A DNA stretch of 64,000 bases from Treponema sp. (GTDB lineage: Bacteria > Spirochaetota > Spirochaetia > Treponematales > Treponemataceae). Under the pieces are notes generated by a model that was not told the origin of the DNA, made no database searches, and saw only the letters and a list, made by a program, of their open reading frames with translations. Below, one piece after another: positions 42,129 through 51,008 of this stretch; position 1 is the first letter of the stretch, and every line of letters starts with the position of its first letter. The translations under genes were made by a program, and so were the position numbers. The stretch covers positions 12,773 through 76,772 of the forward strand of contig JAEDED010000010.1 of the NCBI GenBank assembly GCA_016293495.1. Direction: 5' to 3'.

Positions 42129-43178
42129 ATGAGTATTCCTGTTTATTTGTACACAGGCCCGGAATTTGGTGAACGCAATGAGGCAGTAAATGCTATCAAG
42201 GCTCAGATCAACAAAAAGTTCGGTTCCTTCGATGACTACAGTTATTATGCAACTGATACTTCTGTCGCAACAGTTGTGTCTATGCTTCAGAGTGAATCAC
42301 TTTTTACACCTGCAACCTGTGTAGTTTACAAGAGTGCTGAACTTATCAAGAAAAAGGAAGACATTGAATTACTGTCGTCGTGGATTAATTCAGTAACCCC
42401 GAACGCAAAAAATAAAACTCCGAAAGATTCTGCAGTTTTGATTCTCGTTTCAGATGAAACAAGCATTGATGCAAAACTTTCAAAATTAATTCCTAAAGAA
42501 AACCAGAAGGTATTCTGGGTAATGTTCGAAAATCGCCGTGTTCCATGGCTTAAGGATTATTTTAAAAAGAACGGTTATTCGATTGAAGAAGATGCCGCAG
42601 AAATGATTCTCGAAATGGTTGAGAACAATACAGAAAGCTTAAAGAATGAATGCTCAAGATTCTTCACTTTGTTCCCGGCCGGAAAGTGCATCACCGCAGA
42701 AAATGTAGATGCAGTTCTTGCAAACACAAGGGAAGAATCTGTGTTCAGTCTGTTTGGTGCAATGGTTGATGCTTCTCAGACACCTGCAAAGCGCCTTGAA
42801 AATTCCCTGACAATATTGCAGAAGCTCAGACTTGCTGCAGGGACCTCTGGCGGATCTGCTGACGCAATTGTTGCCGGCCTTACATTCTGTTTCAGAAAAC
42901 TTGAAGTGTATCACCAGCTCTCGCGAAACGGACACCCTGATGATTTTACTCTTAAGAAGAACGGGATTTCATCGCCTGCAATGCGCACTCAGTATTCAAA
43001 CGCGGCACGCCTTTGGACAATGGGGCAGACAATGGCCATCATTTCGATGCTGGCTTCAACTGTGATGAATATTCGTTCAACAGGAACTGCAGTTGAGCAG
43101 TCATATCTTGAAATGCTCCTTTACTCAATCATCATTAAGAAAGGAGCTTCAGTTCAGGTCTATCAGGACTTTGAATAA
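42129..43178 (+). CDS. holA: DNA polymerase III subunit delta
   Basis: A 349-residue HolA (delta, clamp loader). It starts YLYTGPEFGERNEAVNAI with the typical N-terminal fold and has a C-terminal helical collar region ending IIKKGASVQVYQ. Family hallmarks (the VVYKSAELIKKK, ILEMVENNTESLKNE and QKLRLAAG-type segments) support it. It opens the beta clamp. It starts 12 bases after lexA and converges on the PC4-like gene. Confidence 0.85.
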   Translation: MSIPVYLYTGPEFGERNEAVNAIKAQINKKFGSFDDYSYYATDTSVATVVSMLQSESLFTPATCVVYKSAELIKKKEDIELLSSWINSVTPNAKNKTPKDSAVLILVSDETSIDAKLSKLIPKENQKVFWVMFENRRVPWLKDYFKKNGYSIEEDAAEMILEMVENNTESLKNECSRFFTLFPAGKCITAENVDAVLANTREESVFSLFGAMVDASQTPAKRLENSLTILQKLRLAAGTSGGSADAIVAGLTFCFRKLEVYHQLSRNGHPDDFTLKKNGISSPAMRTQYSNAARLWTMGQTMAIISMLASTVMNIRSTGTAVEQSYLEMLLYSIIIKKGASVQVYQDFE

Positions 43179-43397
43179 TTAAAGGTTATTCAAAAGGGTT
43201 TTAAGGGAATCAATCTCGTCCTGAGAAAGAGTTACGCCTTTGCCCATTTTCTGATGGTCAGGAGACCAGCTTCTTAAATCATATTTTGCAGGACGGCCTC
43301 CCCAGGATACAAGATTTAATTCCAGGTTCCAGCCACCTTTTCCTTCCGAAACAACTCCGAGATTCTTTTCAATTGAGAATGAAAAATCGTCAGCCAT
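43179..43397 (-). CDS. PC4/YdbC-family ssDNA-binding protein
   Basis: A 72-residue protein of the YdbC/PC4 family: SFSIEKNLGVVSEGKGGWNLELNLVSWGGRPAKYDLRSWSPDHQKMGKGVTLSQDE. The beta-sheet binds single-stranded DNA in homologues. A strong SD AAGGAGG precedes ATG 43397. Its stop codon abuts the holA stop, and a small hairpin TGAATAA...TTATTCA covers both ends. A target is not known. Confidence 0.8.
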   Translation of the reverse strand: MADDFSFSIEKNLGVVSEGKGGWNLELNLVSWGGRPAKYDLRSWSPDHQKMGKGVTLSQDEIDSLKTLLNNL

Positions 43398-43618
43398 AAA
43401 ATGCCTCCTTGTATAATTAATGACGAAGAAAATTTTCGCCGATATTCACCTTATAGATACTAAAAAATTATACATTATTTTGCCATAAATTCCACAAAAT
43501 AGGAATTTTGGAGATTCGTTAATATATTACAATTAAAGGGTTATTTTTTATTGTTTACATTTGAATAATGTAATAAAATAATACAAAACATATTATTCAC
43601 CATATTTGGGAGGAAATT

Positions 43619-44677
43619 ATGAAAAAGTTACTGATTGCATTGTTTGCAATTTCATTAATTTTTGGCTTTGCTTCATGTAAGTCAACAGAACAGGAAGAAC
43701 CTGTTGAGACACCGGTAGAACAGCCAACAGAAGAACCAACAGAAGAACCGGTTGAAGAACCAACAGAAGAACCAGCTGAACCAGAATCATTCGCAGAAAA
43801 GAATGCTGCACTCCTTGAAAAGATTGATGGCTCACGCGCAGATGCAGTAAAAGCCGGAGCTGACAAATATTATGCAGATCAGCTTGCTGCCCTTGATGCT
43901 AAGCTTGCAGAATTGAAAGACAAAGCTGCTAATTCAAATGAAGACATGTCTGCTGAATTAGAAGATCTTAACTACAGATATCTTGCACTTGTAAAAGTTT
44001 CTGAAACAAAACAGCTCAAAGAAAAAATCGAAGAACACGGTTTTGACCAGGACAACAAAGTAGCATACGATGCTGCCGAAGTTCTCCTTGCTGACCTCGA
44101 AAAACTCTTCAGCGACAATGCTGACGGAAAAACACAGTACAAAGCTGCAGAAACAACATACGCTGCTTACCACACAATTTTCTACAATTCATTCAAGAAA
44201 CTTGCAAATGCTGAACGCAAGGCTGCTCTTGAACAGAAGAAAGCTTGTGATAACGTAAAAGCTGGTGTTGCACAGAAAGACAGATATAAGGCAATTACAG
44301 AAATCTTCCAGAAAGGTGACAATGCTTTCGTAACAAAGAATCCGGAAGGTGCTTACGATAACTACAAAGATGCAAAAGAAAAGTATGAAGCACTTGCAAC
44401 AGAAGTTGCAGAAAAACGTGCTGCTGCTCAGAAACGCATCGATGAAGCAAAAGCAAAAGTTCAGGCAGTAGAAGAATTTGCAGGTGAAGCTGATGAAAAA
44501 GCTCCACTTGAAGAAAAAGTTGATGGTATCGAAGAAAAAGATACAGTACTTCTTGAAGAAGACAAATTCGAAAATCCTGATGATGCAGTAATTGAAGTTG
44601 AAGATTCTGTAAAAGTTGAAAACGACGGTATCGTTGAAGTATTTACAGATGCTATCAAAGCTGAAGGAGATCGTTAA
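43619..44677 (+). CDS. lipoprotein with Pro/Glu/Thr-rich stalk
   Basis: A 352-residue lipoprotein with lipobox FASC (Cys20). Right after it comes a low-complexity stalk of TEEP/VEEP repeats (about residues 25-60), then a long Ala/Lys/Glu helical region (AEKNAALLEKIDGSRADAVK onward) likely forming coiled coils, ending with an acidic tail. The last base of its stop codon is the first base of the next gene's ATG (TAATG), with SD AAGGAGA inside it. No known domain; it is likely a periplasmic structural or peptidoglycan-proximal protein because of the LysM-like partner downstream. Confidence 0.75.
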   Translation: MKKLLIALFAISLIFGFASCKSTEQEEPVETPVEQPTEEPTEEPVEEPTEEPAEPESFAEKNAALLEKIDGSRADAVKAGADKYYADQLAALDAKLAELKDKAANSNEDMSAELEDLNYRYLALVKVSETKQLKEKIEEHGFDQDNKVAYDAAEVLLADLEKLFSDNADGKTQYKAAETTYAAYHTIFYNSFKKLANAERKAALEQKKACDNVKAGVAQKDRYKAITEIFQKGDNAFVTKNPEGAYDNYKDAKEKYEALATEVAEKRAAAQKRIDEAKAKVQAVEEFAGEADEKAPLEEKVDGIEEKDTVLLEEDKFENPDDAVIEVEDSVKVENDGIVEVFTDAIKAEGDR

Positions 44678-45378
44678 TGAAAAAGTTTATTTCTGTTTTA
44701 ACATTTGCTTTGCTGACAGGTTCACTTTTTGCAGTGAACTACAGTTATAAAGACAATACTTATCAGCGTCTTGCTGATGAATATACAAAGAAAGCTGATG
44801 CTGCTCTTGATGCAGGTGAATATGATCTTTCAGTTGAATATGCATTAAAGGCAGAAGAAAACGCTGCTCTTTCAAAAGCATACATCGAAAGCATGCTTGC
44901 ACGCCAGAACGCTGAAGAACAGCTTGCTGCTGCAGAAAAGAAACTTGAATGGGCTAAGAGCATCAAGGCTGAAAGAAACTTCCCTATGGCTTACAGCGCA
45001 TCTGAAGAAGCTTACAACAATGCAAAAACTGCATTTGAAAAAGAAGACTATACTTCTGCTGAAAACTATGCAAAGCAGGCAATTGCTGCTCTCGAAGGTG
45101 TTCGCGAAGTAACTCCACTTCCACAGTTCTATGTAGTACGTCCATGGGCAGAAACAAAAGACTGTTACTGGAACATCTCTGGCCGTCAGTATGTTTACAA
45201 TAACCCATTGCTCTGGGAAAACCTTTACCAGAAGAACAAAGGCAAGATGCCAAAACCAAATGATCCTAACCTTATTCTTCCAGGTATGAAAATGGAAATT
45301 CCAAGCCTTACTGGTGAATACCGCGAAGGAACATACAATCCAAAAGTTCAGTACGAACCATATTCAGCAAACCGCTAA
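44677..45378 (+). CDS. exported helical protein with LysM-like C-terminal domain
   Basis: A 233-residue protein with a signal peptide (MKKFISVLTFALLTGSLFA), a helical middle rich in Ala/Glu/Tyr repeats (about 30-150, alternating YSASEEAYNNA and NYAKQAIAA units), and a C-terminal LysM-like segment. The latter has YVVRPWAETKDCYWNISGRQYVYNNPLLWENLYQKNKGKMPKPNDPNLILPGMKMEIPS, which fits the beta-alpha-alpha-beta LysM pattern. LysM binds peptidoglycan. It is translationally coupled with the preceding lipoprotein and followed by a terminator. Confidence 0.75.
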   Translation: MKKFISVLTFALLTGSLFAVNYSYKDNTYQRLADEYTKKADAALDAGEYDLSVEYALKAEENAALSKAYIESMLARQNAEEQLAAAEKKLEWAKSIKAERNFPMAYSASEEAYNNAKTAFEKEDYTSAENYAKQAIAALEGVREVTPLPQFYVVRPWAETKDCYWNISGRQYVYNNPLLWENLYQKNKGKMPKPNDPNLILPGMKMEIPSLTGEYREGTYNPKVQYEPYSANR

Positions 45379-45394
45379 TTTTTAGCAGATTGCA

Positions 45395-45437
45395 CAAAAA
45401 AGCGATATGAATTAACAGTTCATATCGCTTTTTTTTA
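45395..45437. terminator. intrinsic terminator after LysM-like gene
   Basis: AGCGATATGAA (45401-45411) pairs perfectly with TTCATATCGCT (45419-45429), with A-run before and T-run after. Confidence 0.85.
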
Positions 45438-45469
45438 ATTTTTTTAGTACAATATGGCAACTAATAGCA

Positions 45470-47569
45470 ATGGGGTTATTATTTATGATAAATGTACCAG
45501 AAATTTTTGGCAGTAGAGTATTCAATCAGCAGGTTATGAAAAAGATGCTTTCTTCAAAAGCTTATGAAGCTTTGAAAAACACTATGGAAGATGGAACTCC
45601 GCTTAACCTGGATGCAGCAAACCAGATTGCAGATGCAATGAAAAACTGGGCAATTGCAAATGGCGCAACACATTACACTCACTGGTTCCAGCCGCTCACT
45701 GGTATTACAGCTGAAAAACATGACAGCTTCTTAACTCCAGCTCCTGAAGGAAAAATCATAATGTCTTTTTCCGGCAAGGAATTGATCAAAGGTGAACCTG
45801 ATGCTTCGTCTTTTCCTAACGGTGGAAAGCGTTCTACATTTGAAGCACGCGGTTACACTGTATGGGATCCGACTTCTTATCCATTCATTAAAGATCACAC
45901 ACTTTGTATTCCTACAGCTTTCTGTTCTTATAACGGTGAAGCTCTTGATAAAAAAACACCGCTTCTTCGTTCGATGGAATCTTTGAACGAACAGGCTTTG
46001 CGCGTACTAAAACTTTTTGGCAATAATGCAAAACATGTTACAACTACAATGGGGCCTGAACAGGAATACTTTCTGGTAGATGAAAAACTTTATCAGAAAA
46101 GAAAAGACCTTAAGATGACCGGGCGTACATTATTTGGCGCAAAGCCGGTTAAAGGTCAGGAAATGGATGACCAGTATTTTGCAGCCATCAAGCCTCGTGT
46201 AATCGAATACATGGAAGAGCTTAACGTTGAATTGTGGAAGCTCGGAATCTATTCAAAAACTGAACATAACGAAGCCGCTCCTGCACAGCACGAAATGGCT
46301 CCAATCTTTACAACTTCAAATCTTGCAGCTGACCAGAATCAGCTTACAATGGAAATCATGAAAAAGGTTGCACGCCGTCACGGTCTTATCTGCCTTCTTC
46401 ACGAAAAACCATTCAAAGGCGTTAACGGAAGCGGTAAGCATAATAACTGGTCGATTGCAACAGACAAAGGCGAAAATCTTTTTGCTCCAGGAAACACTCC
46501 TCGCGAAAACCTTCAGTTCCTTCTATTCTTAACTGCAGTAATCAAAGCCGTTGATGACAATCAGGATCTTCTTCGCTGTTGTGTTGCAAGTGCTGGTAAC
46601 GATCACCGCCTCGGTGCTCACGAAGCGCCTCCTGCAATTATGTCAATCTATGTTGGTGACGAACTTGAAGAAATTCTTGAATCAATCAAAGCCGGAACTG
46701 CATACGACGGAAAAGGAAAAACAAAAATGTCTATCGGCGTTGATGTTCTTCCTAACATTCCAAAGGATTCAACAGACAGAAACAGAACATCTCCATTTGC
46801 ATTTACAGGAAACAGATTTGAATTCCGTTCGGTAGGATCGGCTCTTTCAATTTCAGGACCTAACACAACATTGAATGCAATTCTTGCTGATACATTAAAA
46901 CAGTTTGCTGATGAACTTGAAAATTCCTCAAACTTTGATGACGATCTTAAAAAACTCATCAAGCGCGAAATTACAGCTCACTGGAGAATTCTCTTTAACG
47001 GAAACGGTTACGATGACGCGTGGGTTAAAGAAGCAGAAGAACGTGGACTTAAAAACTACCGCACAACTCCGGAAGCAATGTCACATTATCTTGATGCAAA
47101 GAATGTCAAGCTTTACACAGAAATGGGAATTTACACAGAAAGCGAAATGCAGTCACACTTCGAAATCAAGCTTGAAAAATACTGTCAGGTATTGAATATC
47201 GAAGTTTGCACAATGCTCGAAATGGTAAACAAAGACATCATTCCTGCTGCATTCAAATACATGAATGTACTTGCTGATACTGAGTTTAAGATGCAGAGAG
47301 TATTCAGCCTCTGTGATGCAGGTCTTAACATGATGAAGAAACTTAATGATTTGATTAACGAGCTTCACATCAAGGCAGAAGAACTTTCTTCAATGCATGA
47401 AGGTGTTAAAGCGCTTTCTTCAATTCAAGAAAAATCCAGCGCTTATGCTGATAAGGTACTACCACAGATGGAAAAGGTTAGAGAAGTTGCAGATTCAATC
47501 GAAGTGCTTCTCGGTGAAGAATACAAACCTTTCCCAAGTTATGAAGATCTTCTTTTCAGCGTTCAGTAA
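45470..47569 (+). CDS. glnN: glutamine synthetase type III
   Basis: A 699-residue GSIII, the long type common in Bacteroidetes, cyanobacteria and spirochaetes. Key parts are INVPEIFGSRVFN at the start, THYTHWFQPLTG, GPEQEYFLVD, the EHNEAAPAQHEMAPIF metal and ATP region, VNGSGKHNNWS with the ammonia site, and NRTSPFAFTGNRFEFRSVGS. It makes glutamine from glutamate, ATP and ammonia. The next in-frame ATG at 45485 starts MINVPEIFG and is the alternative. No glnB or ammonia transporter is nearby. A terminator follows. Confidence 0.93.
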   Translation: MGLLFMINVPEIFGSRVFNQQVMKKMLSSKAYEALKNTMEDGTPLNLDAANQIADAMKNWAIANGATHYTHWFQPLTGITAEKHDSFLTPAPEGKIIMSFSGKELIKGEPDASSFPNGGKRSTFEARGYTVWDPTSYPFIKDHTLCIPTAFCSYNGEALDKKTPLLRSMESLNEQALRVLKLFGNNAKHVTTTMGPEQEYFLVDEKLYQKRKDLKMTGRTLFGAKPVKGQEMDDQYFAAIKPRVIEYMEELNVELWKLGIYSKTEHNEAAPAQHEMAPIFTTSNLAADQNQLTMEIMKKVARRHGLICLLHEKPFKGVNGSGKHNNWSIATDKGENLFAPGNTPRENLQFLLFLTAVIKAVDDNQDLLRCCVASAGNDHRLGAHEAPPAIMSIYVGDELEEILESIKAGTAYDGKGKTKMSIGVDVLPNIPKDSTDRNRTSPFAFTGNRFEFRSVGSALSISGPNTTLNAILADTLKQFADELENSSNFDDDLKKLIKREITAHWRILFNGNGYDDAWVKEAEERGLKNYRTTPEAMSHYLDAKNVKLYTEMGIYTESEMQSHFEIKLEKYCQVLNIEVCTMLEMVNKDIIPAAFKYMNVLADTEFKMQRVFSLCDAGLNMMKKLNDLINELHIKAEELSSMHEGVKALSSIQEKSSAYADKVLPQMEKVREVADSIEVLLGEEYKPFPSYEDLLFSVQ

Positions 47570-47585
47570 TTGACGGTAAAGCCTC

Positions 47586-47619
47586 AAAAATCCTGTGAGT
47601 TAATCACAGGATTTTTTTT
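47586..47619. terminator. intrinsic terminator of glnN
   Basis: AAATCCTGTGA (47588-47598) pairs with TCACAGGATTT (47604-47614) around GTTAA, followed by a T-run. Confidence 0.85.
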
Positions 47620-47645
47620 GCAGAATTTCTCTACAGGTTTTGAAA

Positions 47646-49328
47646 TTATTTAATTACAATATTTCTTACGCTTAAGCCTTTTGTAATTTTACTTTCTGCA
47701 GTGTCAAAGGTAATATTTACAACATCTGTCCATGTGAACTTTCCCTGAGCGTTATACCACTTCTGTTCGCTGTTGTTCCATGCGCCGTAGTCAGCAAACT
47801 TGCTCAAAGGTATTCTTACTTTGTGCCACAGTCCATCACCAGGAATATCTTTTACTGTCGGGAAAATTCCTGCGCGCCATGGAAGTCCGCGGCTTTCAGA
47901 ATTTGTAAAGTAAACGCTCATCTTGAGGTTTGGTTCTTTATGTCTGATTTCGAATTCGAGACATGCACCTGATTTTACTAAAGAGTTAAAATTGCAGCTG
48001 TCCCCGAATTGGAACTGGAGAACTCGGTATTTGTCAGCTTTTGAAACATAGATGTAAAAATCTTCGTCTGCTGAATCCTGCTTGTAAAGAGAGCAGTCGT
48101 TTGAAGCTTCAGGAATCCAGCTGTGGAATGAAATTTTTTCTGATATTCCGTTTTTGTAAATAATGTAGGAATTATTTTTCTGTGCGTCCTGGAACCAGGT
48201 TGTTCCTTTTGATGAAGGCACGCGATAGTCCATTGCCTTTATGAGTTCAACATTAAGGTCCTGAGGGAATCTTGCTATGCTGTCTTTGTTGAATACGCCG
48301 AAGCTTCCGCGGTAATCCCAGCTTACACGACAGATGTTTCTGTCATCGAGCCAGCCGCCTTTAATTTTGTACCAGTTAACTCTTTCTTTTGGATCAGCAT
48401 ATTTTGAATAAACACCAAACTCATTGCTCATGAGGGCGGCGTGTCTTTTGTTTACGAACTCAACTGCTTTGTTGATAGGTTCAACAAGTTTTTCTTCTGA
48501 GGAATCAACAGGGTAGTTGTTGTAAAGCCAGCGTTCACCTGAAGTTGCATCAGATGGAAGAGGCGGCATTTTATTTTTGTCGTAAGGAAATGGAACTCCC
48601 GTAATTCGTTTTACGTCATTCGACCAGCTTGCACCTTGATGAGTAAAAAGGAATGGTGAATATTCGTGATAGTTATAAATTAGATTATCATCATCATACA
48701 TCGGAAGTTTTAATAGTTCGTGAACTGAGTTCCAGTCTGCAGCGCCAACAATGATTGAATGCTTTGAATCAATTGTTCGGATGAGCTTAATCATTTTGCC
48801 CTGAATATTTCCCCATTTAGCGCAGTCGATTGCGTGAGGTTCGTTCATAATTTCGTAGATTACGTATTCGCTTCTGTCTTTGTAGCGGTTTGCAATCTGA
48901 GGCCAGATTTTGGAAAGGATTTTTTCAATGTCCGGTGGTGTTTTTGAATTTCCGCTACAATCATTGTGAAAGTCGATGATTACATAAAGCTTGAGTTCTT
49001 CGCACCAGTCAATTGCTTTATCAAGTTTATTCCACAGACTTTCAGGAATAACGTAATCAGGTTTACCGGAACTAAAAGTATCAAAGTGTGTCGGGATTCT
49101 GACAACTTCAGCACCCATATTCTTAATGTCGATAAAATCCTGTTTACCGTATGAGTTAAAATGTCCGTCGATAAATCCTTGAACAGGTTCCAGCCATTCG
49201 CTGAAGTTCAGGCCTTTTGAGAAAGGAAGTTTTTTATCAACCTTTGGGCCGGAATAAGCAGCACAGTTTGTAGTCACTGCCATAAAAATTATTGCAGTGA
49301 ATAATATTTTTAATAAGATTTTCTTCAT
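47646..49328 (-). CDS. GH5 endoglucanase-type lipoprotein with C-terminal binding module
   Basis: A 560-residue exported enzyme; lipobox-like TTNC (Cys22) follows a hydrophobic signal sequence. The GH5 barrel has the acid/base Glu in VIYEIMNEPHA, IDFHNDCSG, and the nucleophile Glu in LMSNEFGVYSKY. A C-terminal jelly-roll module of about 150 residues (LEFEIRHKEPNLKMSVYFTN onward) looks like a carbohydrate-binding domain. It probably cuts beta-1,4-glucan, mannan or xyloglucan. ATG 49328 is chosen to put the signal peptide first. No SD is obvious. Confidence 0.85.
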   Translation of the reverse strand: MKKILLKILFTAIIFMAVTTNCAAYSGPKVDKKLPFSKGLNFSEWLEPVQGFIDGHFNSYGKQDFIDIKNMGAEVVRIPTHFDTFSSGKPDYVIPESLWNKLDKAIDWCEELKLYVIIDFHNDCSGNSKTPPDIEKILSKIWPQIANRYKDRSEYVIYEIMNEPHAIDCAKWGNIQGKMIKLIRTIDSKHSIIVGAADWNSVHELLKLPMYDDDNLIYNYHEYSPFLFTHQGASWSNDVKRITGVPFPYDKNKMPPLPSDATSGERWLYNNYPVDSSEEKLVEPINKAVEFVNKRHAALMSNEFGVYSKYADPKERVNWYKIKGGWLDDRNICRVSWDYRGSFGVFNKDSIARFPQDLNVELIKAMDYRVPSSKGTTWFQDAQKNNSYIIYKNGISEKISFHSWIPEASNDCSLYKQDSADEDFYIYVSKADKYRVLQFQFGDSCNFNSLVKSGACLEFEIRHKEPNLKMSVYFTNSESRGLPWRAGIFPTVKDIPGDGLWHKVRIPLSKFADYGAWNNSEQKWYNAQGKFTWTDVVNITFDTAESKITKGLSVRNIVIK

Positions 49329-49373
49329 AGAAGAATGGTAATATGGATAATCTGATTTGTAAAGAAATGAAAT

Positions 49374-49434
49374 GAAAAAAGCGTGCAGAAGAGGGAGAGA
49401 AACCATGCGTCGCAAGGAGCGGTTCCTTTCCCTC
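49374..49434 (-). terminator. terminator of purD
   Basis: On the minus strand, GAGGGAAAGGAACC (49434-49421) pairs with GGTTTCTCTCCCTC (49404-49391) with one mismatch and one wobble pair, and T-rich sequence follows. Confidence 0.65.
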
Positions 49435-49442
49435 CTTAATAA

Positions 49443-50801
49443 TTAAAGCTTTCCGCTTTCTGCAGCTCCAGGAAGACCGATGTCTTTTCTGTAGAACATT
49501 CCGTCAAATGAAATATTCTTCATGAGAGTGTATGCGTTGTTCCATGCTTCTTCAAATGTGGGAGCCTGTGAACAAGCTGCAAGAACACGTCCTCCGCTTG
49601 TAATCAATGGATGTGATTTGTCATCTGAAACTTTTGTGCGGCGGTCTTCGATAGCGCCGGCAATAAAGATTTTGCAGTTTTTAAGTTCTGCAGCAGCTTT
49701 ATTGATTGAAATTGGAACACCTTTTTTGTATGCGTTAGGATATCCGCCGGAAACTGCTACAGGAGCAACAGCGTATCCTTTTTTCCATGCAAAGTTGAAG
49801 TCCTTTAATTTTCCATCCATGATTGCTTTACACATTTCGGCAAAGTCAAAATCCATCATCGGAAGAACAACCTGAGTTTCCGGGTCGCCGAGACGAACAT
49901 TGTATTCAAGAAGTTTAGGACCGTCTTTTGTTATCATTACACCAAAGAAGATAAATCCGCGGTAATCGAATCCTTCTGCGATAAGACCTTTAAGTGTAGG
50001 TTCAAGAATATCGCTGTTGAATTGTGCCATGATTTCTGGAGTAACGTCATCAAGTGGAGTTACGGCTCCCATTCCGCCTGTATTAGGACCTTTTGCTCCG
50101 TCGCACAATCTTTTGTGATCGCGTGCAGGAGTGAATGGAACGATTGTTGACTGACCGTTCTTTGTAAAATCAGGTGTTACAGAAACTGCTGCTAGAATTG
50201 AAATCTCAACACCTTCAAGATAATCTTCGATAACAAGTTTGTTTCCGGCAGAACCAACGCGGCCAGAAACCATGATGTCTGTAACAGCTTCGTGAGCCTG
50301 AGCTGCAGTTGCGGCAACAACTACACCTTTACCGGCTGCAAGTCCGTCTGCTTTGATTACGATCGGAGCGCCATGCTGGTCAATATAATCGTGTGCTGAT
50401 TTTTCATCAGTAAAAGTTTTACTTGCAGGGCAGGCAACATTGTACTTAGCCATAAATTCTTTAGCAAGGTCTTTACTTGCTTCAAGTTGGGCACCTGCTG
50501 ATTTAGGTCCGACACAAGGAATATTTGCGTTCCAGAATGCGTCTGCAATTCCTGCAGCGAGTGGATCTTCAGGACCGATTACGGCAAATGTAACACCTTC
50601 GTGCTTTGCAATTTCCACGTAAGGATTAGCGCCTTCAGGAATGTAATCCTGCTTGAGATCGATATTACGGCATTTATTTTCGTTAGCTGTACCACCGTTT
50701 CCTGGTACACAGATAACTTCGTCTACAGATGAACTTTTAGCAAGTTTCCAGGCAATAGTGTGTTCACGACCACCAGAGCCAACTACAATTACTTTAACCA
50801 T
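49443..50801 (-). CDS. purD: phosphoribosylamine-glycine ligase
   Basis: A 452-residue full-length PurD with ATP-grasp fold: VIVVGSGGREHTIAWKL at the start, GPEDPLAAGIAD, PIVIKADGLAAGKGVVVA, ARDHKRLCDGAKGPNTGGMGA and the LEYNVRLGDPETQVVLP metal site. It makes glycinamide ribonucleotide in purine synthesis. A PurF-like gene lies at 54320, but the pair is not an operon. It is a single-gene transcript ending in the terminator at 49374-49434. Confidence 0.95.
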   Translation of the reverse strand: MVKVIVVGSGGREHTIAWKLAKSSSVDEVICVPGNGGTANENKCRNIDLKQDYIPEGANPYVEIAKHEGVTFAVIGPEDPLAAGIADAFWNANIPCVGPKSAGAQLEASKDLAKEFMAKYNVACPASKTFTDEKSAHDYIDQHGAPIVIKADGLAAGKGVVVAATAAQAHEAVTDIMVSGRVGSAGNKLVIEDYLEGVEISILAAVSVTPDFTKNGQSTIVPFTPARDHKRLCDGAKGPNTGGMGAVTPLDDVTPEIMAQFNSDILEPTLKGLIAEGFDYRGFIFFGVMITKDGPKLLEYNVRLGDPETQVVLPMMDFDFAEMCKAIMDGKLKDFNFAWKKGYAVAPVAVSGGYPNAYKKGVPISINKAAAELKNCKIFIAGAIEDRRTKVSDDKSHPLITSGGRVLAACSQAPTFEEAWNNAYTLMKNISFDGMFYRKDIGLPGAAESGKL

Positions 50802-50840
50802 GACGCTATTCTAATGAAAAAATCGCCTTTTTTCAATCTT

Positions 50841-50890
50841 ATCAGCAATGCCGACTTGTAAATAAATCAGCAATGCAGGTTGTCAAATAA
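50841..50890. repeat. 25-bp imperfect tandem duplication
   Basis: Two adjacent units beginning ATCAGCAATGC and ending AAATAA occupy 50841-50865 and 50866-50890, differing mainly in the middle. The stretch 50802-51008 otherwise holds only the promoter area for 51009 (TTAAAAT near 50915). Confidence 0.6.
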
Positions 50891-51008
50891 TTCCTTTATA
50901 TATAGAAAAAACCGTGTTAAAATAAAAAGACTGTGCGGAATAAACAAGTTTTGGCAGGCCGTCATCAGTTTCTAATCAAAAAATAAATAAACGGAAGGAA
51001 ATTTAATT

